Of a DNA stretch of 27,491 nucleotides, positions 8,205 through 16,138 are shown in pieces. The stretch comes from Erythrobacter donghaensis. Lineage in GTDB: Bacteria > Pseudomonadota > Alphaproteobacteria > Sphingomonadales > Sphingomonadaceae. The notes beneath the pieces were generated by a model. It did not search any database. It saw only the letters and a program-made list of their open reading frames with translations, and was not told the origin of the DNA. The stretch covers positions 1-27,491 of the forward strand of contig NZ_LSJS01000194.1 of the NCBI RefSeq assembly GCF_001557325.1, written 5' to 3'. Both the position numbers and the translations under genes were made by a program. Each line of letters begins with the position of its first letter. Position 1 is the first letter of the stretch.

Positions 8205-9608
8205 TCAGTCGCCGGTCAAAATCCGCTCGACCAGCTCGCCCACGCTCGGCGTGTAGCCGTTCGAGAAGAAGGGGTCGGTCTTGAAGCGGTAGGCCGCGTG
8301 GCCCGCGAAGGCGAGGTTGTTGTCGGGGTCGTCGCCGTGGGCGATGTCCTGTAGGGTCTTCTGGATGCAGAAGCTCCGCGGATCGGCGAGGCGTCCGGTG
8401 GTGAAATCATCGTGGTCCTTCCAGCTGGAGAACTGGCAGTGCGAGAGGCACCCCATGCAGTCCTGCTGGTCCTGGCGGATCGTCTCGCGCGCCTCGGGGG
8501 TGACGAAGACGATCGTCCGTTCCGGGGTCTTCAAGGGCTCGGTGTGCCCGGCGCGCATCCACATTTCGGCGCGCGCCTTGTCCTCGGGGCGCACCCAGAA
8601 GCTTCTTGCCTTGCCGTCCTCGCCGAGCTGGACGGTGCCCTCCTCCTCGCCGCGCTTGAAGTAGGGAATCTGGCGCTCGCTGCGGTGCATCAGGTCGTAG
8701 AGGAACGGGGTCTTGACCGCGCTCGAATAGAAGCCGGTGGGCGAGAACTTGTGGAGCAGCACATCGCCCGGCTCGACCGTGCGCAGCATGTCCTTCCAGA
8801 TCTGGGGGATCGGGCTCTCGCGGGTCAGCAGCGGCCGCGTGCCGAACTGGAAAGCGATTTTCCCGAGCTCGGGATTGTCGATCCAGTTCTCCCACTCGCG
8901 CAGATACCACACGCCGCCCGCCATCACGATCGGCACGTCATCGGAAACGCCCTCGGCGCGCATCGTGTCGCGCAGCACCTTGACGCGCGGGTACGGGTCC
9001 TCGGGCTTGGTCGGATCCTCGGCGTTGGAGAGGCCGTTGTGCCCGCCCGCCAGCCACGGGTCTTCATAGACCACCACCGCCATCAGCTCGGCGACCTTGT
9101 GGTAGGAACGCTTCCACAGCGCGCGGAAGGCGCGGCCCGAGCTGACGATGGGGAGGTAATTGACGTTGAAGCGCGCCGCGATCTCGGCCAGCTTGTAGGG
9201 CATCCCCGCCCCGCAGGTGACGCCCGTCACGAGGCCCCGGGTGCGCTCGAGCACGCCTTCGAGCACGGCCTGCGCCCCGCCCATTTCCCACAACACGTTG
9301 ATGTTGATCGCGCCCTTGCCGTTCGCGATCTCGAAGGCCTTCTTGACCTGCGTCGTGGCGCCTTCGATGGCGTAGCGGATCAACTCGTGGTGGCGTTCCT
9401 CGCGAGTGCGGCCGCGGTAGATCTGGGGAATGACGTTGCCGTTCTCGTCATAGCTGTCGGCGTTGACCGCGCTCACCGTGCCGATCCCGCCCGCGGCCGC
9501 CCATGCACCCGAACTGGCGTAGTTGGTTGCCGACACGCCCTTGCCGCCTTCGACCAGCGGCCACACTTCACGCCCGCCGTAGACGATCGGGCTCAATCCC
9601 TTGAACAA
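8205..9608 (-). CDS. Nitronate monooxygenase / 2-nitropropane dioxygenase-like flavoprotein with cysteine-rich tail
   Basis: An FMN-dependent TIM-barrel oxidoreductase of the NAD(P)H-dependent flavin oxidoreductase (COG2070) family, about 467 residues. Landmarks are GVSATNYASSGAWAAAGGIG near the N-terminus, INVLWEMGG, TRGLVTGVTCGAG and VMAGGVWYLRE. Many family members are 320-370 residues; this one continues with a tail holding C384-x2-C387-x3-C391 and C414, which could bind an iron-sulfur cluster or zinc. The frame reaches a GTG at 9629 without a ribosome site. I prefer TTG at 9606-9608 because AGAGGGG lies exactly 7 nt upstream and the protein then begins FKGLSPIVYGG. A promoter-like pair is at 9655-9682. 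The natural substrate is unknown. Confidence 0.88.
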   Translation of the reverse strand: MFKGLSPIVYGGREVWPLVEGGKGVSATNYASSGAWAAAGGIGTVSAVNADSYDENGNVIPQIYRGRTREERHHELIRYAIEGATTQVKKAFEIANGKGAININVLWEMGGAQAVLEGVLERTRGLVTGVTCGAGMPYKLAEIAARFNVNYLPIVSSGRAFRALWKRSYHKVAELMAVVVYEDPWLAGGHNGLSNAEDPTKPEDPYPRVKVLRDTMRAEGVSDDVPIVMAGGVWYLREWENWIDNPELGKIAFQFGTRPLLTRESPIPQIWKDMLRTVEPGDVLLHKFSPTGFYSSAVKTPFLYDLMHRSERQIPYFKRGEEEGTVQLGEDGKARSFWVRPEDKARAEMWMRAGHTEPLKTPERTIVFVTPEARETIRQDQQDCMGCLSHCQFSSWKDHDDFTTGRLADPRSFCIQKTLQDIAHGDDPDNNLAFAGHAAYRFKTDPFFSNGYTPSVGELVERILTGD

Positions 9609-9654
9609 TGAAGATCCCCTCTGCGCCACTGTGGCGCGGTATTTCGAATTCTTG

Positions 9655-9682
9655 CCATAGTGCGCCTCTCCTTGCGCCGCAA
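9655..9682 (-). promoter_or_regulatory. Predicted promoter of the nitronate-monooxygenase-like gene
   Basis: On the minus strand TTGCGG (9682-9677) and CTATGG (9660-9655) are 16 nt apart. Transcription would start near 9648, about 40 nt before the TTG start, inside the 93-bp gap after the methyltransferase gene. Confidence 0.42.
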
Positions 9683-9701
9683 CCTCACGCCCCGCGCGCC
9701 G

Positions 9702-10436
9702 TCAGCCCGCGTCGCAGACCTTGATCGCCTGGGGATCGGTACGTTTGGCCCCACGCTCGAAGCGCGCGAAATAACCCTTGATATCAGGGCGCTCGATATA
9801 TTCGACCAGCACATAGCCGACCGCCTCGAACTCGCAGAACAGCACTGTGTGCGGCAGGCCGTGGCGGCCCACGGGACTGTCGCTTTCCACGACCACGATC
9901 TGACCGCCATTGTTCAACGCGGGCCACATGTTCCACAGGAAGGCATAGGGCTCGGTCACCTCGTGGTACATGTGCACCATGAAGATCCGGTCGAAGCTGT
10001 CGGGGGGAAGCTGCGGGTTGTCGATATCGCCGAACTTGATCGAGATGTTCTCGAGCCGCTCGCGCTCGACCCGTCGCCCGAGCCGGTCCAATGCCTCGCG
10101 ACTGATGTCCTGTGCCAGCACGCGGCCATCGACGCCGACCCTTTCGGCGAGGCGCACGGTGTAATAGCCCTCACCCGCGCCGATATCGGCGACGGTCATG
10201 CCCGGGCGGATGTCGGCGAGGTCCATCACCACCTGCGCCTCGTTGCGCTCGTCGCGCGCGTCCTCGTTGGAGAACTGGTTCGAGACCACCGCCGCGACCG
10301 GACGGTCGGGCGCGGGGAAAACGAGCGCGGTTTCGGGGCGGTCCGAGGACGCCGGCGCGATGGCATCGCACCCGGCAAGCAGCAACGCGCCGAGCGTTGC
10401 AGCAGCGGGCAGATGCACAGGCCGCCGCGCCCGCAT
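9702..10436 (-). CDS. Exported (lipoprotein-type) class I SAM-dependent methyltransferase
   Basis: A 244-residue protein that starts with a lipoprotein signal: basic MRARR, a hydrophobic stretch and the lipobox LLLAGC with Cys23. The rest is a Rossmann methyltransferase: motif I VADIGAGEGYYT (residues 82-92), then DISREALDRL, an acidic IKFGDIDNP and the GGQIVVVESD strand. The family resembles exported predicted methyltransferases (COG4798-like). An exported enzyme that needs S-adenosylmethionine is odd, since that cofactor is cytoplasmic, so it may do something else or bind another ligand. It starts 3 nt after the prfB stop with GGAG 6 nt ahead, so it is probably co-transcribed with prfB. A role in methylating release factor is not supported, because the signal sends it out of the cytoplasm. 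Confidence 0.82.
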   Translation of the reverse strand: MRARRPVHLPAAATLGALLLAGCDAIAPASSDRPETALVFPAPDRPVAAVVSNQFSNEDARDERNEAQVVMDLADIRPGMTVADIGAGEGYYTVRLAERVGVDGRVLAQDISREALDRLGRRVERERLENISIKFGDIDNPQLPPDSFDRIFMVHMYHEVTEPYAFLWNMWPALNNGGQIVVVESDSPVGRHGLPHTVLFCEFEAVGYVLVEYIERPDIKGYFARFERGAKRTDPQAIKVCDAG

Positions 10437-10439
10437 GGC

Positions 10440-11567
10440 CTACTCCACGTCCTCGAACTCGACCTTCTCGCCGGTCACCCGCTGCGCGAGCGCCGCCGAG
10501 ATGAAGGGGTCGATCGCCCCGTCGAGCACCGCGTCGGGCGAAGTCGAGACCACGCCTGTGCGCAGGTCCTTGACCATCTGGTAGGGCTGCAACACGTAGG
10601 AGCGGATCTGGTGGCCCCACCCGATGTCGCTCTTGGCCGAATGCTCGGCGCTCGCCGCTTCCTCGCGCGCGCGCATTTCCGCCTCGTAGAGCCGCGCCTT
10701 GAGCATGTTCATCGCGATTTCGCGGTTCTTGTGCTGGCTGCGGTCCTGCTGGCTCGCCACCACGATGCCGGATGGCTGGTGAGTGATGCGCACCGCGGAG
10801 TCGGTGGTGTTGACGTGCTGCCCGCCGGCGCCGGATGCGCGGTAGGTGTCGATCTTCAGATCGGCGGGGTTGATGTCGATCTCGAAGCTGTCGTCGATCA
10901 CGGGATAGACCCACACGCTCGAGAAAGACGTGTGGCGGCGGGCCGAGCTGTCATAGGGGCTGATGCGAACGAGGCGGTGGACGCCGCTCTCGGTCTTGGC
11001 ATAGCCATAGGCGCCGTCGCCCTTGATGAGCAGCGTCGCGGACTTGATCCCGGCCTGTTCGCCCGCCTGGTATTCGACCGTCTCGACCTTGAAGCCGCGC
11101 CGTTCGGCCCAGCGGCCATACATGCGGAAGAGCATCTCGGCCCAGTCCTGGCTCTCGGTTCCGCCCGCACCCGCGTGAATTTCGAGGTAAGTGTCGTTAC
11201 CGTCCGCCTCGCCGGAGAGCAGCGCCTGCACCTTGTCGGCATCCGCGCGGTCGGCGAGCGCGGCGAGCGTGGCGAGGCCGTCCTCGACGATGCTCTCCTC
11301 GCCCTCGGCCTCGCCCAGCTCGATGAACTCGATCGCGTCGGCCATTTCGGCGGCGATCTCGTTCACCGTGTTGACCGCGGTCTCGAGCGTCTTCTGCTCG
11401 CGGCTGATCGCCTGCGCCTGCTTGGGATTGTCCCACAGGTTCGGGTCCTGCACCCGCGCGTTCAGCTCGTCCAAGCGGCGCAGCGCGCGGTCCCAGTCGA
11501 GCGACAGGCGCACCAGCGCGAGCGCCGCTTCGATCCGGTTGATGTAAGCCTGGGCCTCGGCCCGCAT
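10440..11567 (-). CDS. prfB: Peptide chain release factor 2
   Basis: Class I release factor that reads UGA and UAA and triggers peptide release on the ribosome. The protein is 375 residues from ATG 11567. The catalytic GGQ is at 248-250 (SGAGGQHVN). The anticodon-like tripeptide is SPY at 203-205 (VRISPYDSSARRHTSF), where E. coli has SPF; I recall the Tyr form as common in alphaproteobacteria. The N-terminal domain and the HAGAGGTESQDWAEML loop are intact. The reading frame is continuous from the start, so the UGA-programmed frameshift used by E. coli prfB is absent. It follows mrcA and a peroxiredoxin gene, but a candidate promoter (11608-11634) suggests its own transcription. Confidence 0.97.
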   Translation of the reverse strand: MRAEAQAYINRIEAALALVRLSLDWDRALRRLDELNARVQDPNLWDNPKQAQAISREQKTLETAVNTVNEIAAEMADAIEFIELGEAEGEESIVEDGLATLAALADRADADKVQALLSGEADGNDTYLEIHAGAGGTESQDWAEMLFRMYGRWAERRGFKVETVEYQAGEQAGIKSATLLIKGDGAYGYAKTESGVHRLVRISPYDSSARRHTSFSSVWVYPVIDDSFEIDINPADLKIDTYRASGAGGQHVNTTDSAVRITHQPSGIVVASQQDRSQHKNREIAMNMLKARLYEAEMRAREEAASAEHSAKSDIGWGHQIRSYVLQPYQMVKDLRTGVVSTSPDAVLDGAIDPFISAALAQRVTGEKVEFEDVE

Positions 11568-11607
11568 CGGTCTTCCTTCGTGGCGAAAAGCGTAATGAGG
11601 CCGACGC

Positions 11608-11634
11608 GCTTAGCGTCGCGGGCGCGATTGTAAA
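11608..11634 (-). promoter_or_regulatory. Predicted promoter of prfB
   Basis: On the minus strand TTTACA (11634-11629) is followed after 15 nt by CTAAGC (11613-11608). The start would be near 11601, giving a leader of about 34 nt. The -10 core GCTAAG also occurs at sdhB. Confidence 0.45.
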
Positions 11635-11652
11635 GCGCCTGCGGTGCGCCCG

Positions 11653-12180
11653 CTAGCGCTTGAGCGCGCGCACCGCGGCGAGCGTCGTGGCGACGTGACC
11701 GCGATAATCCGCGTTCGAATGGACCGCTACGATCCGGCCGTCCCGGGCGATCACGTAGGAGGTGCGCCGCGTCAGCCCCGAGGGGCCGGTCACGTCATAG
11801 GCCTTGCCGATCTGCGCCGTGGCGACACCGACGGGGAAGGCATCGCGGCAATGTTCCCGGCTGAAGCGCCCAAGCGTTTCGATGTCGTCGGCCGACATGC
11901 CGATGACGGTGGCGCCTGCCGCCTTGAACTGCGGCATGGCCTCGGCAAAGGCGTTGGCCTCGAGCGTGCAGCCTTGGGTGAAAGCCTTGGGGTAGAAATA
12001 GAGCACCACCGGGCCCTTCGCGAGCGCGGCCTGGAGGTTGAAGCCGAATTCCTTGCCCGCGAGCGCAGCGCGGGTGGTGAAGAGCGGGGCCTTGTCGCCC
12101 CCCTTCAATTCGGCGGAGGCGGTGGTGACGGTCAGGGCGGCAAGAGCCAGCGCGGCGGCGGATCGGATGAAGCGGTTCAT
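11653..12180 (-). CDS. Exported peroxiredoxin (AhpC/TSA, Bcp-like)
   Basis: A thiol peroxidase of 175 residues. The peroxidatic Cys71 sits in the classic PxxxTxxC motif (YFYPKAFTQGCTLEA), and Cys111 (SREHCRDAF) is a possible resolving cysteine. An N-terminal signal peptide (MNRFIRSAAALALAALTV, cut after TASA) sends it to the periplasm, unlike the usual cytoplasmic Bcp. The ATG at 12178-12180 is supported by GGGGAGG directly upstream; the open frame to 12273 would overlap mrcA and bury the signal peptide, so I reject it. It lies 43 nt after mrcA in the same direction, probably on the same transcript. It likely detoxifies peroxide in the envelope; its reductant is unknown. Confidence 0.9.
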   Translation of the reverse strand: MNRFIRSAAALALAALTVTTASAELKGGDKAPLFTTRAALAGKEFGFNLQAALAKGPVVLYFYPKAFTQGCTLEANAFAEAMPQFKAAGATVIGMSADDIETLGRFSREHCRDAFPVGVATAQIGKAYDVTGPSGLTRRTSYVIARDGRIVAVHSNADYRGHVATTLAAVRALKR

Positions 12181-12223
12181 GCCCTCCCCAACCCGCCAGC
12201 CCTGCTCGCGGTTCCGGCGCAGA

Positions 12224-14740
12224 TCAGTCAAGCCCGCCTTCCTCGACAACACTGCCCTCTTCGGACGGCGCATCGACCACCGCGGCCGCCGCGCTCTGAC
12301 GCCCGGCGCGGATCAGCGCGAGGATTTCGTTGCGCTTGGCGGCGATCGCGTCCTGCCGGGTGTAGCGCTCGGGCTCGGTGTCGGGCTTGAACGCCTCCCA
12401 GATGATCGCCGACTTGGGATCGTCGGTGGGCCAGCCATCGAACACCCGCTTGCCCGAGCGGCGGTCGATCCGCACCATGCGCACGCCGGTGGGGGCGACG
12501 GGGGGGAGATCGGACCACCTGGGCTTGGTCTTCTCGATCAGGCTCTTGATGATCGGCGCCGAGATCGTGCCGCCATAGGCATAGCCGCCCATGTTGCGCG
12601 GCTGGTCGAAGCCGACATAGGCGCCCGCGATCATCTGCTGGGTTCCGCCGATGAACCACACATCCTTGGGGCCGGTTGTGGTGCCGGTCTTGCCGAACAA
12701 CGGGAGATTGAGCGAGTTGAGCACGGTCGCGGTCCCGCGGCTCACGGCGCCGCGCAGCATGTGCATCACCTGGAAGGCGGTGCGTGCGTCCATCGCCTGC
12801 GTGCCCATGACGCCAAAGCGCGGCATCGGCTTGCCGTCCCACTTGGCCATGTTGCACCCCCGGCATTCGCGGGCGTCAGCGCGCCACACCACCTTGCCGC
12901 GACGGTCCTGAACGTAGTCGATCAGCGTCGGCGGCGCGAGCCGGCCATGGTTCGCCAGCGCCGAATAGGCCGCGACCATCTTCACCAGCGTCGTCTCCCC
13001 GGCACCGAGCGCAGTCGAGGGATAGGCCGGGAACTTGCCGATCCCGACCTTCTCGATCCCCTTGACGACATTGGGCATCCCCGCGGTCATCCCGATCTGC
13101 ACGGTCATGATGTTCTGCGACTGCTCGAGCCCGTAGCGCATCGGGTGCTGCCCGCCGCTGCCCGAGCCGCGAATGCACTTCTCGCCGAGGTTGGCGCCCT
13201 GATAATAGCAGAAGCGCGAGTTATCGACCTGCGTGGAAGGCGTCATCCCGTTGTCGAGCCCGGCGGCGTAGACGAAGGGCTTGATGGTGGAGCCCGGCTG
13301 GCGCATCGCCTGCGTGGCGCGGTTGAAGTCCGACAGGCGGTGGTCGAAGCCGCCCTGCATCGCCAGCACGCGGCCGGTCTGCGCTTGTTCGACCACCAGT
13401 GCGCCCTGCGCCTCGGGGATGGTGCGCACGGCAAAGCCATTGCCCGAGGGGCTCGCGGCGATCACGTCGCCAGCCTTCAAGGCATTGGGCAGCCCGATCA
13501 GCGGCGCCTCGCTGCCGTCGGCGAACCCGATGGTCGCGCTCGGCCCGCTGCGGCGGGTGACGACGCCGATGCGCCAGTCCTTGTAGCTGATCCCGAGCGG
13601 AGAGGATTGCAGCTGGCTCGCCCAGTTGCCCTCCGACAGGTCGAGCGTGGCGACCGGCCCGGCCCAGGCCCGCCCGCCGTGATAGCGCAGCAACCCCTCG
13701 CGCAGCGCATCGCGCGCGGCGATCTGGATCTGCGGGTCGAGGCTGGTGCGCACCCACAAGCCGCCCGCATAGACCGAGTTGGGCCCCGTCTCTGCCGTCT
13801 CGCCGAAACGTTCGATCAGTTCGCGGCGCACTTCCTCGAGGAAGTAGCCCGCATCGACCGAACGCTCGCGCCGCTGGGTGACGAGGCCGAGCGGCTGCGC
13901 GGCCGCCGCGCGGCGCTCGGAACCGGTGATGAAGCCGTTCTTCTCCATCTGGTCGAGGACGAAATTGCGCCGTTCGAGCGCCGCGGCTTCCTGGCCTTTG
14001 CGCCCGTAGCGCTCGGGCGCCTTGGGCAGGATCGCGAGGAACGCGGCCTCGTGCAGTTCGAGCTGATCGACATCCTTGTCGAAATAGGCCCGCGCCGCCG
14101 CCTGCACCCCGAAAGAGCGCCGCCCGAGCGGGATTTCGTTGAGATAGAGCTCGAGGATCTCCTGCTTGGTCAGCACGCCCTCGATCCGCCCGGCGAGAAT
14201 GATTTCCTTGAGCTTGCGGGTGACCGAATATTCGTCGCCCAGCAGCAGGTTCTTGGCGACCTGCTGGGTGATGGTCGAACCGCCGACCGCGCGCTTGGTG
14301 CGCGCCGGATTGAGGTAATCGATCACCGCCCCCGCCGTGCCGAAATAGTCAATCCCGCCATGGCTGAAGAATGTCTTGTCCTCAGCGGCGAGGTAGGCCT
14401 CGATCAGCTTCTGCGGAAAGTCGGCATATTGCAGCTGCACCCGGCGCTCGCGCGCGTAGGAATGGACGATCTCGCCATCGACCCCGCGCACGACGGTGGG
14501 CAGCGGAGTCTCGTAGGTGAGCAGCGCCTCGGCCTCGGGCAGGTCGCTGGCGAGCCACACGAAGACCGCGATCCACAGCACGAGGAAGGCCCCGAAGAGA
14601 AGCGCCGCGATCCGGAACAGCCGGCTCTCCCGCCAACGCGCGGAAAACCACGCGAGGGCCGCGCCGATGTCGCGGTTGACGCGGTAGCGCAGGTAGGCCC
14701 AGGTCGAAAGCTGGCCGGACGGGGGAGTGGTTTCGGTCAT
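12224..14740 (-). CDS. mrcA: Penicillin-binding protein 1A (bifunctional glycosyltransferase/transpeptidase)
   Basis: Class A PBP of 838 residues that polymerises and cross-links peptidoglycan on the outer face of the inner membrane. There is a single membrane anchor at about 42-63. The GT51 domain shows catalytic Glu120 in AAEDKTFFSHGG, then GGSTITQQVAKNLLL and KEIILAGRIE. The transpeptidase motifs are complete: S484-T-I-K487, S541-Q-N543 and K684-T-G-T687. A segment with C626-RG-C629 and C511/C522 may form disulfides in the inserted domain. The last 100 residues are a Lys/Arg- and Ala-rich tail. It lies downstream of the amidase and upstream of the peroxiredoxin and prfB, a neighbourhood I know from other alphaproteobacteria. 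Confidence 0.97.
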   Translation of the reverse strand: MTETTPPSGQLSTWAYLRYRVNRDIGAALAWFSARWRESRLFRIAALLFGAFLVLWIAVFVWLASDLPEAEALLTYETPLPTVVRGVDGEIVHSYARERRVQLQYADFPQKLIEAYLAAEDKTFFSHGGIDYFGTAGAVIDYLNPARTKRAVGGSTITQQVAKNLLLGDEYSVTRKLKEIILAGRIEGVLTKQEILELYLNEIPLGRRSFGVQAAARAYFDKDVDQLELHEAAFLAILPKAPERYGRKGQEAAALERRNFVLDQMEKNGFITGSERRAAAAQPLGLVTQRRERSVDAGYFLEEVRRELIERFGETAETGPNSVYAGGLWVRTSLDPQIQIAARDALREGLLRYHGGRAWAGPVATLDLSEGNWASQLQSSPLGISYKDWRIGVVTRRSGPSATIGFADGSEAPLIGLPNALKAGDVIAASPSGNGFAVRTIPEAQGALVVEQAQTGRVLAMQGGFDHRLSDFNRATQAMRQPGSTIKPFVYAAGLDNGMTPSTQVDNSRFCYYQGANLGEKCIRGSGSGGQHPMRYGLEQSQNIMTVQIGMTAGMPNVVKGIEKVGIGKFPAYPSTALGAGETTLVKMVAAYSALANHGRLAPPTLIDYVQDRRGKVVWRADARECRGCNMAKWDGKPMPRFGVMGTQAMDARTAFQVMHMLRGAVSRGTATVLNSLNLPLFGKTGTTTGPKDVWFIGGTQQMIAGAYVGFDQPRNMGGYAYGGTISAPIIKSLIEKTKPRWSDLPPVAPTGVRMVRIDRRSGKRVFDGWPTDDPKSAIIWEAFKPDTEPERYTRQDAIAAKRNEILALIRAGRQSAAAAVVDAPSEEGSVVEEGGLD

Positions 14741-14794
14741 GAGCCGCGCGCAACTAGCACGCTGACCCTCGGGAAGGCTAGCGCCATTGCAACC

Positions 14795-15712
14795 CTATTC
14801 CCCGCCCTCTGGTCCGCTCCGGGGCGCCTCGGCGCGGCGCGCGAAATGGACGCGGATCGCGCGCGCCAGCACGCCTGCATAGCGCGCCCGGCCTTCGGCC
14901 GTGGTAAGCTGCGCGCGATCGGTCTGGTTGGTGACGAAGCCGCTTTCGAACAGCACCGAGGGAACGTCGGGTGCGCGCAGCACCGCAAGCGCGGCCGAGC
15001 GGCGCGGCTGCGGCACGAAGGCGAGCGCGTTCTCGCCCTCGCGCAGCACGAGGCTCGCGAAAGCCAGCGCGTCCTCCTGCGTGCGCTGCTGCGACAGCTC
15101 GACGAGGATCGCGCTGACATTCTCGCTCGCGCCCGCGATGGTGATGCCGTTCAGCCGGTCGGCGTCGTTCTCGCGCGCGGCAAAGCGCGCCGCCGCCTCG
15201 CTCGAGGCTTCGTTGGAGAGCGTGTAGATGCTCGCCCCGCTCACCGCCTCGTTCGCATCGCCCGCGCTGTCGGCGTGGATCGAGATGAACAGGTCGGCCT
15301 CGAGCAGCCGGGCGATCTCGGGGCGGTGCGGCAGGGGCAGGATGCGGTCATCGGCGCGGGTCAGCGCGACGCGCACCCCGCCCTGCTTCAGCAATTCGTC
15401 GCGCAGCGCGAGCGCGATTGCGAGGGTGATCGCCTTCTCCTCGAAGCGCCGCCCTTCCGCATCCTCGCCGACCGCGCCGGGATCGCGCCCTCCGTGCCCG
15501 GCATCGATCACCACCAGCGGGCGCGAGGGATCGTCGGGGCCTTCGACGGGGGGCAGTTCGAGCGTGGGCGCTGCCTCGCCCGAGAAGGGGATATGGAGCA
15601 CGTAGTCGCGCCCCCAGATCGGCACCGGGATCACCAGGCCCAGCGCCTTGGCACCGCCCAGCAGCGCGGCGGGCACCAGCAGAACGATCAGCAGGAGGGC
15701 GCGATAACTCAT
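14795..15712 (-). CDS. N-acetylmuramoyl-L-alanine amidase (Amidase_3)
   Basis: Zinc amidase that cuts the bond between muramic acid and the stem peptide, usually for daughter-cell separation. It has 305 residues from ATG 15712. Residues 5-20 form a membrane or signal segment (ALLLIVLLVPAALLG). The Amidase_3 core runs from about 66 to 290: His73 in IDAGHGGRDPGA, Glu92 in FEEKAITL, His146 in SIHADSAG and catalytic Glu256 in VLFESGFVTN. The frame opens earlier at a GTG (15775), which would place 21 odd residues before the signal segment, so the internal ATG is favoured. There is no separate AMIN domain. It is divergent from rne and 54 bp ahead of mrcA. Confidence 0.94.
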   Translation of the reverse strand: MSYRALLLIVLLVPAALLGGAKALGLVIPVPIWGRDYVLHIPFSGEAAPTLELPPVEGPDDPSRPLVVIDAGHGGRDPGAVGEDAEGRRFEEKAITLAIALALRDELLKQGGVRVALTRADDRILPLPHRPEIARLLEADLFISIHADSAGDANEAVSGASIYTLSNEASSEAAARFAARENDADRLNGITIAGASENVSAILVELSQQRTQEDALAFASLVLREGENALAFVPQPRRSAALAVLRAPDVPSVLFESGFVTNQTDRAQLTTAEGRARYAGVLARAIRVHFARRAEAPRSGPEGGE

Positions 15713-16138
15713 TGCGCTTTGCGGCTTACGTTCTTGGCACGGGCAAACGCAATAGAGTTGCGGGGCTGCCCCCACAGTGCTAGCGGTGGTGACATGGAGG
15801 CCGGATCAGGGCGCGCAAGTGCGCTCCCGCCCCCTCCCGCTTCCGGGCAGCCGATATTCTTCGCACCCCCGGTCCAGTACAGGTTGATGCAGTGACAGAT
15901 CGCTTTTCCCGGACAACCAGCACCCAGCGCGCCCTGCGCCTGAGTCCGGTTGCGGGAGAAGGCGCGGCGCCAGGCCGCACGCTCGCCATTGCAGACACGA
16001 GCTTCGCGCCGAATGCCGTCGGCCTTCGCGGCGCGATTATCCCTTCCGGCATCGCCTTCGGGCGCGCCGGTTCACCACAATATGCGCGCCCCCTTCACGT
16101 CCGCTTGCGGGCAAGGCCGGGCGCATGGAGACATTTGA
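15713..16138. other. 426-bp divergent intergenic region, amidase / rne
   Basis: No convincing gene lies here; short open frames at 15780-16052 (-) and 15892-16215 (+) have unlikely compositions and run into rne. Back-to-back -35-like elements are present: TTGCGT on the minus strand (15752-15747, toward the amidase) and TTGCGG on the plus strand (15758-15763, toward rne). If the rne promoter is this one, its leader is about 350 nt. Two exclusive pairings occur inside it: CCGGAC (15909-15914) with GTCCGG (15944-15949), or CCCG (15908-15911) plus CAACC (15914-15918) with GGTTG (15948-15952) plus CGGG (15953-15956). Confidence 0.5.
15758..15785 (+). promoter_or_regulatory. Predicted promoter of rne (distal)
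   Basis: TTGCGG (15758-15763) and CTAGCG (15780-15785) are 16 nt apart, with the same layout as the other candidate promoters. It would give a leader of roughly 350 nt. A closer promoter cannot be excluded. Confidence 0.4.

Noticed and set aside
14741..14794. A promoter for mrcA around GCTAGTTG in the amidase-mrcA gap
   Set aside because: No TTG-type -35 lies at the right distance; the gene may be transcribed from the amidase promoter.
12038..15895. A 1285-codon open frame on the plus strand opposite mrcA and the amidase
   Set aside because: It is antisense to two genes with complete catalytic motifs, and its translation is Arg/His/Asp-rich without any domain; long antisense frames are expected in GC-rich coding DNA.
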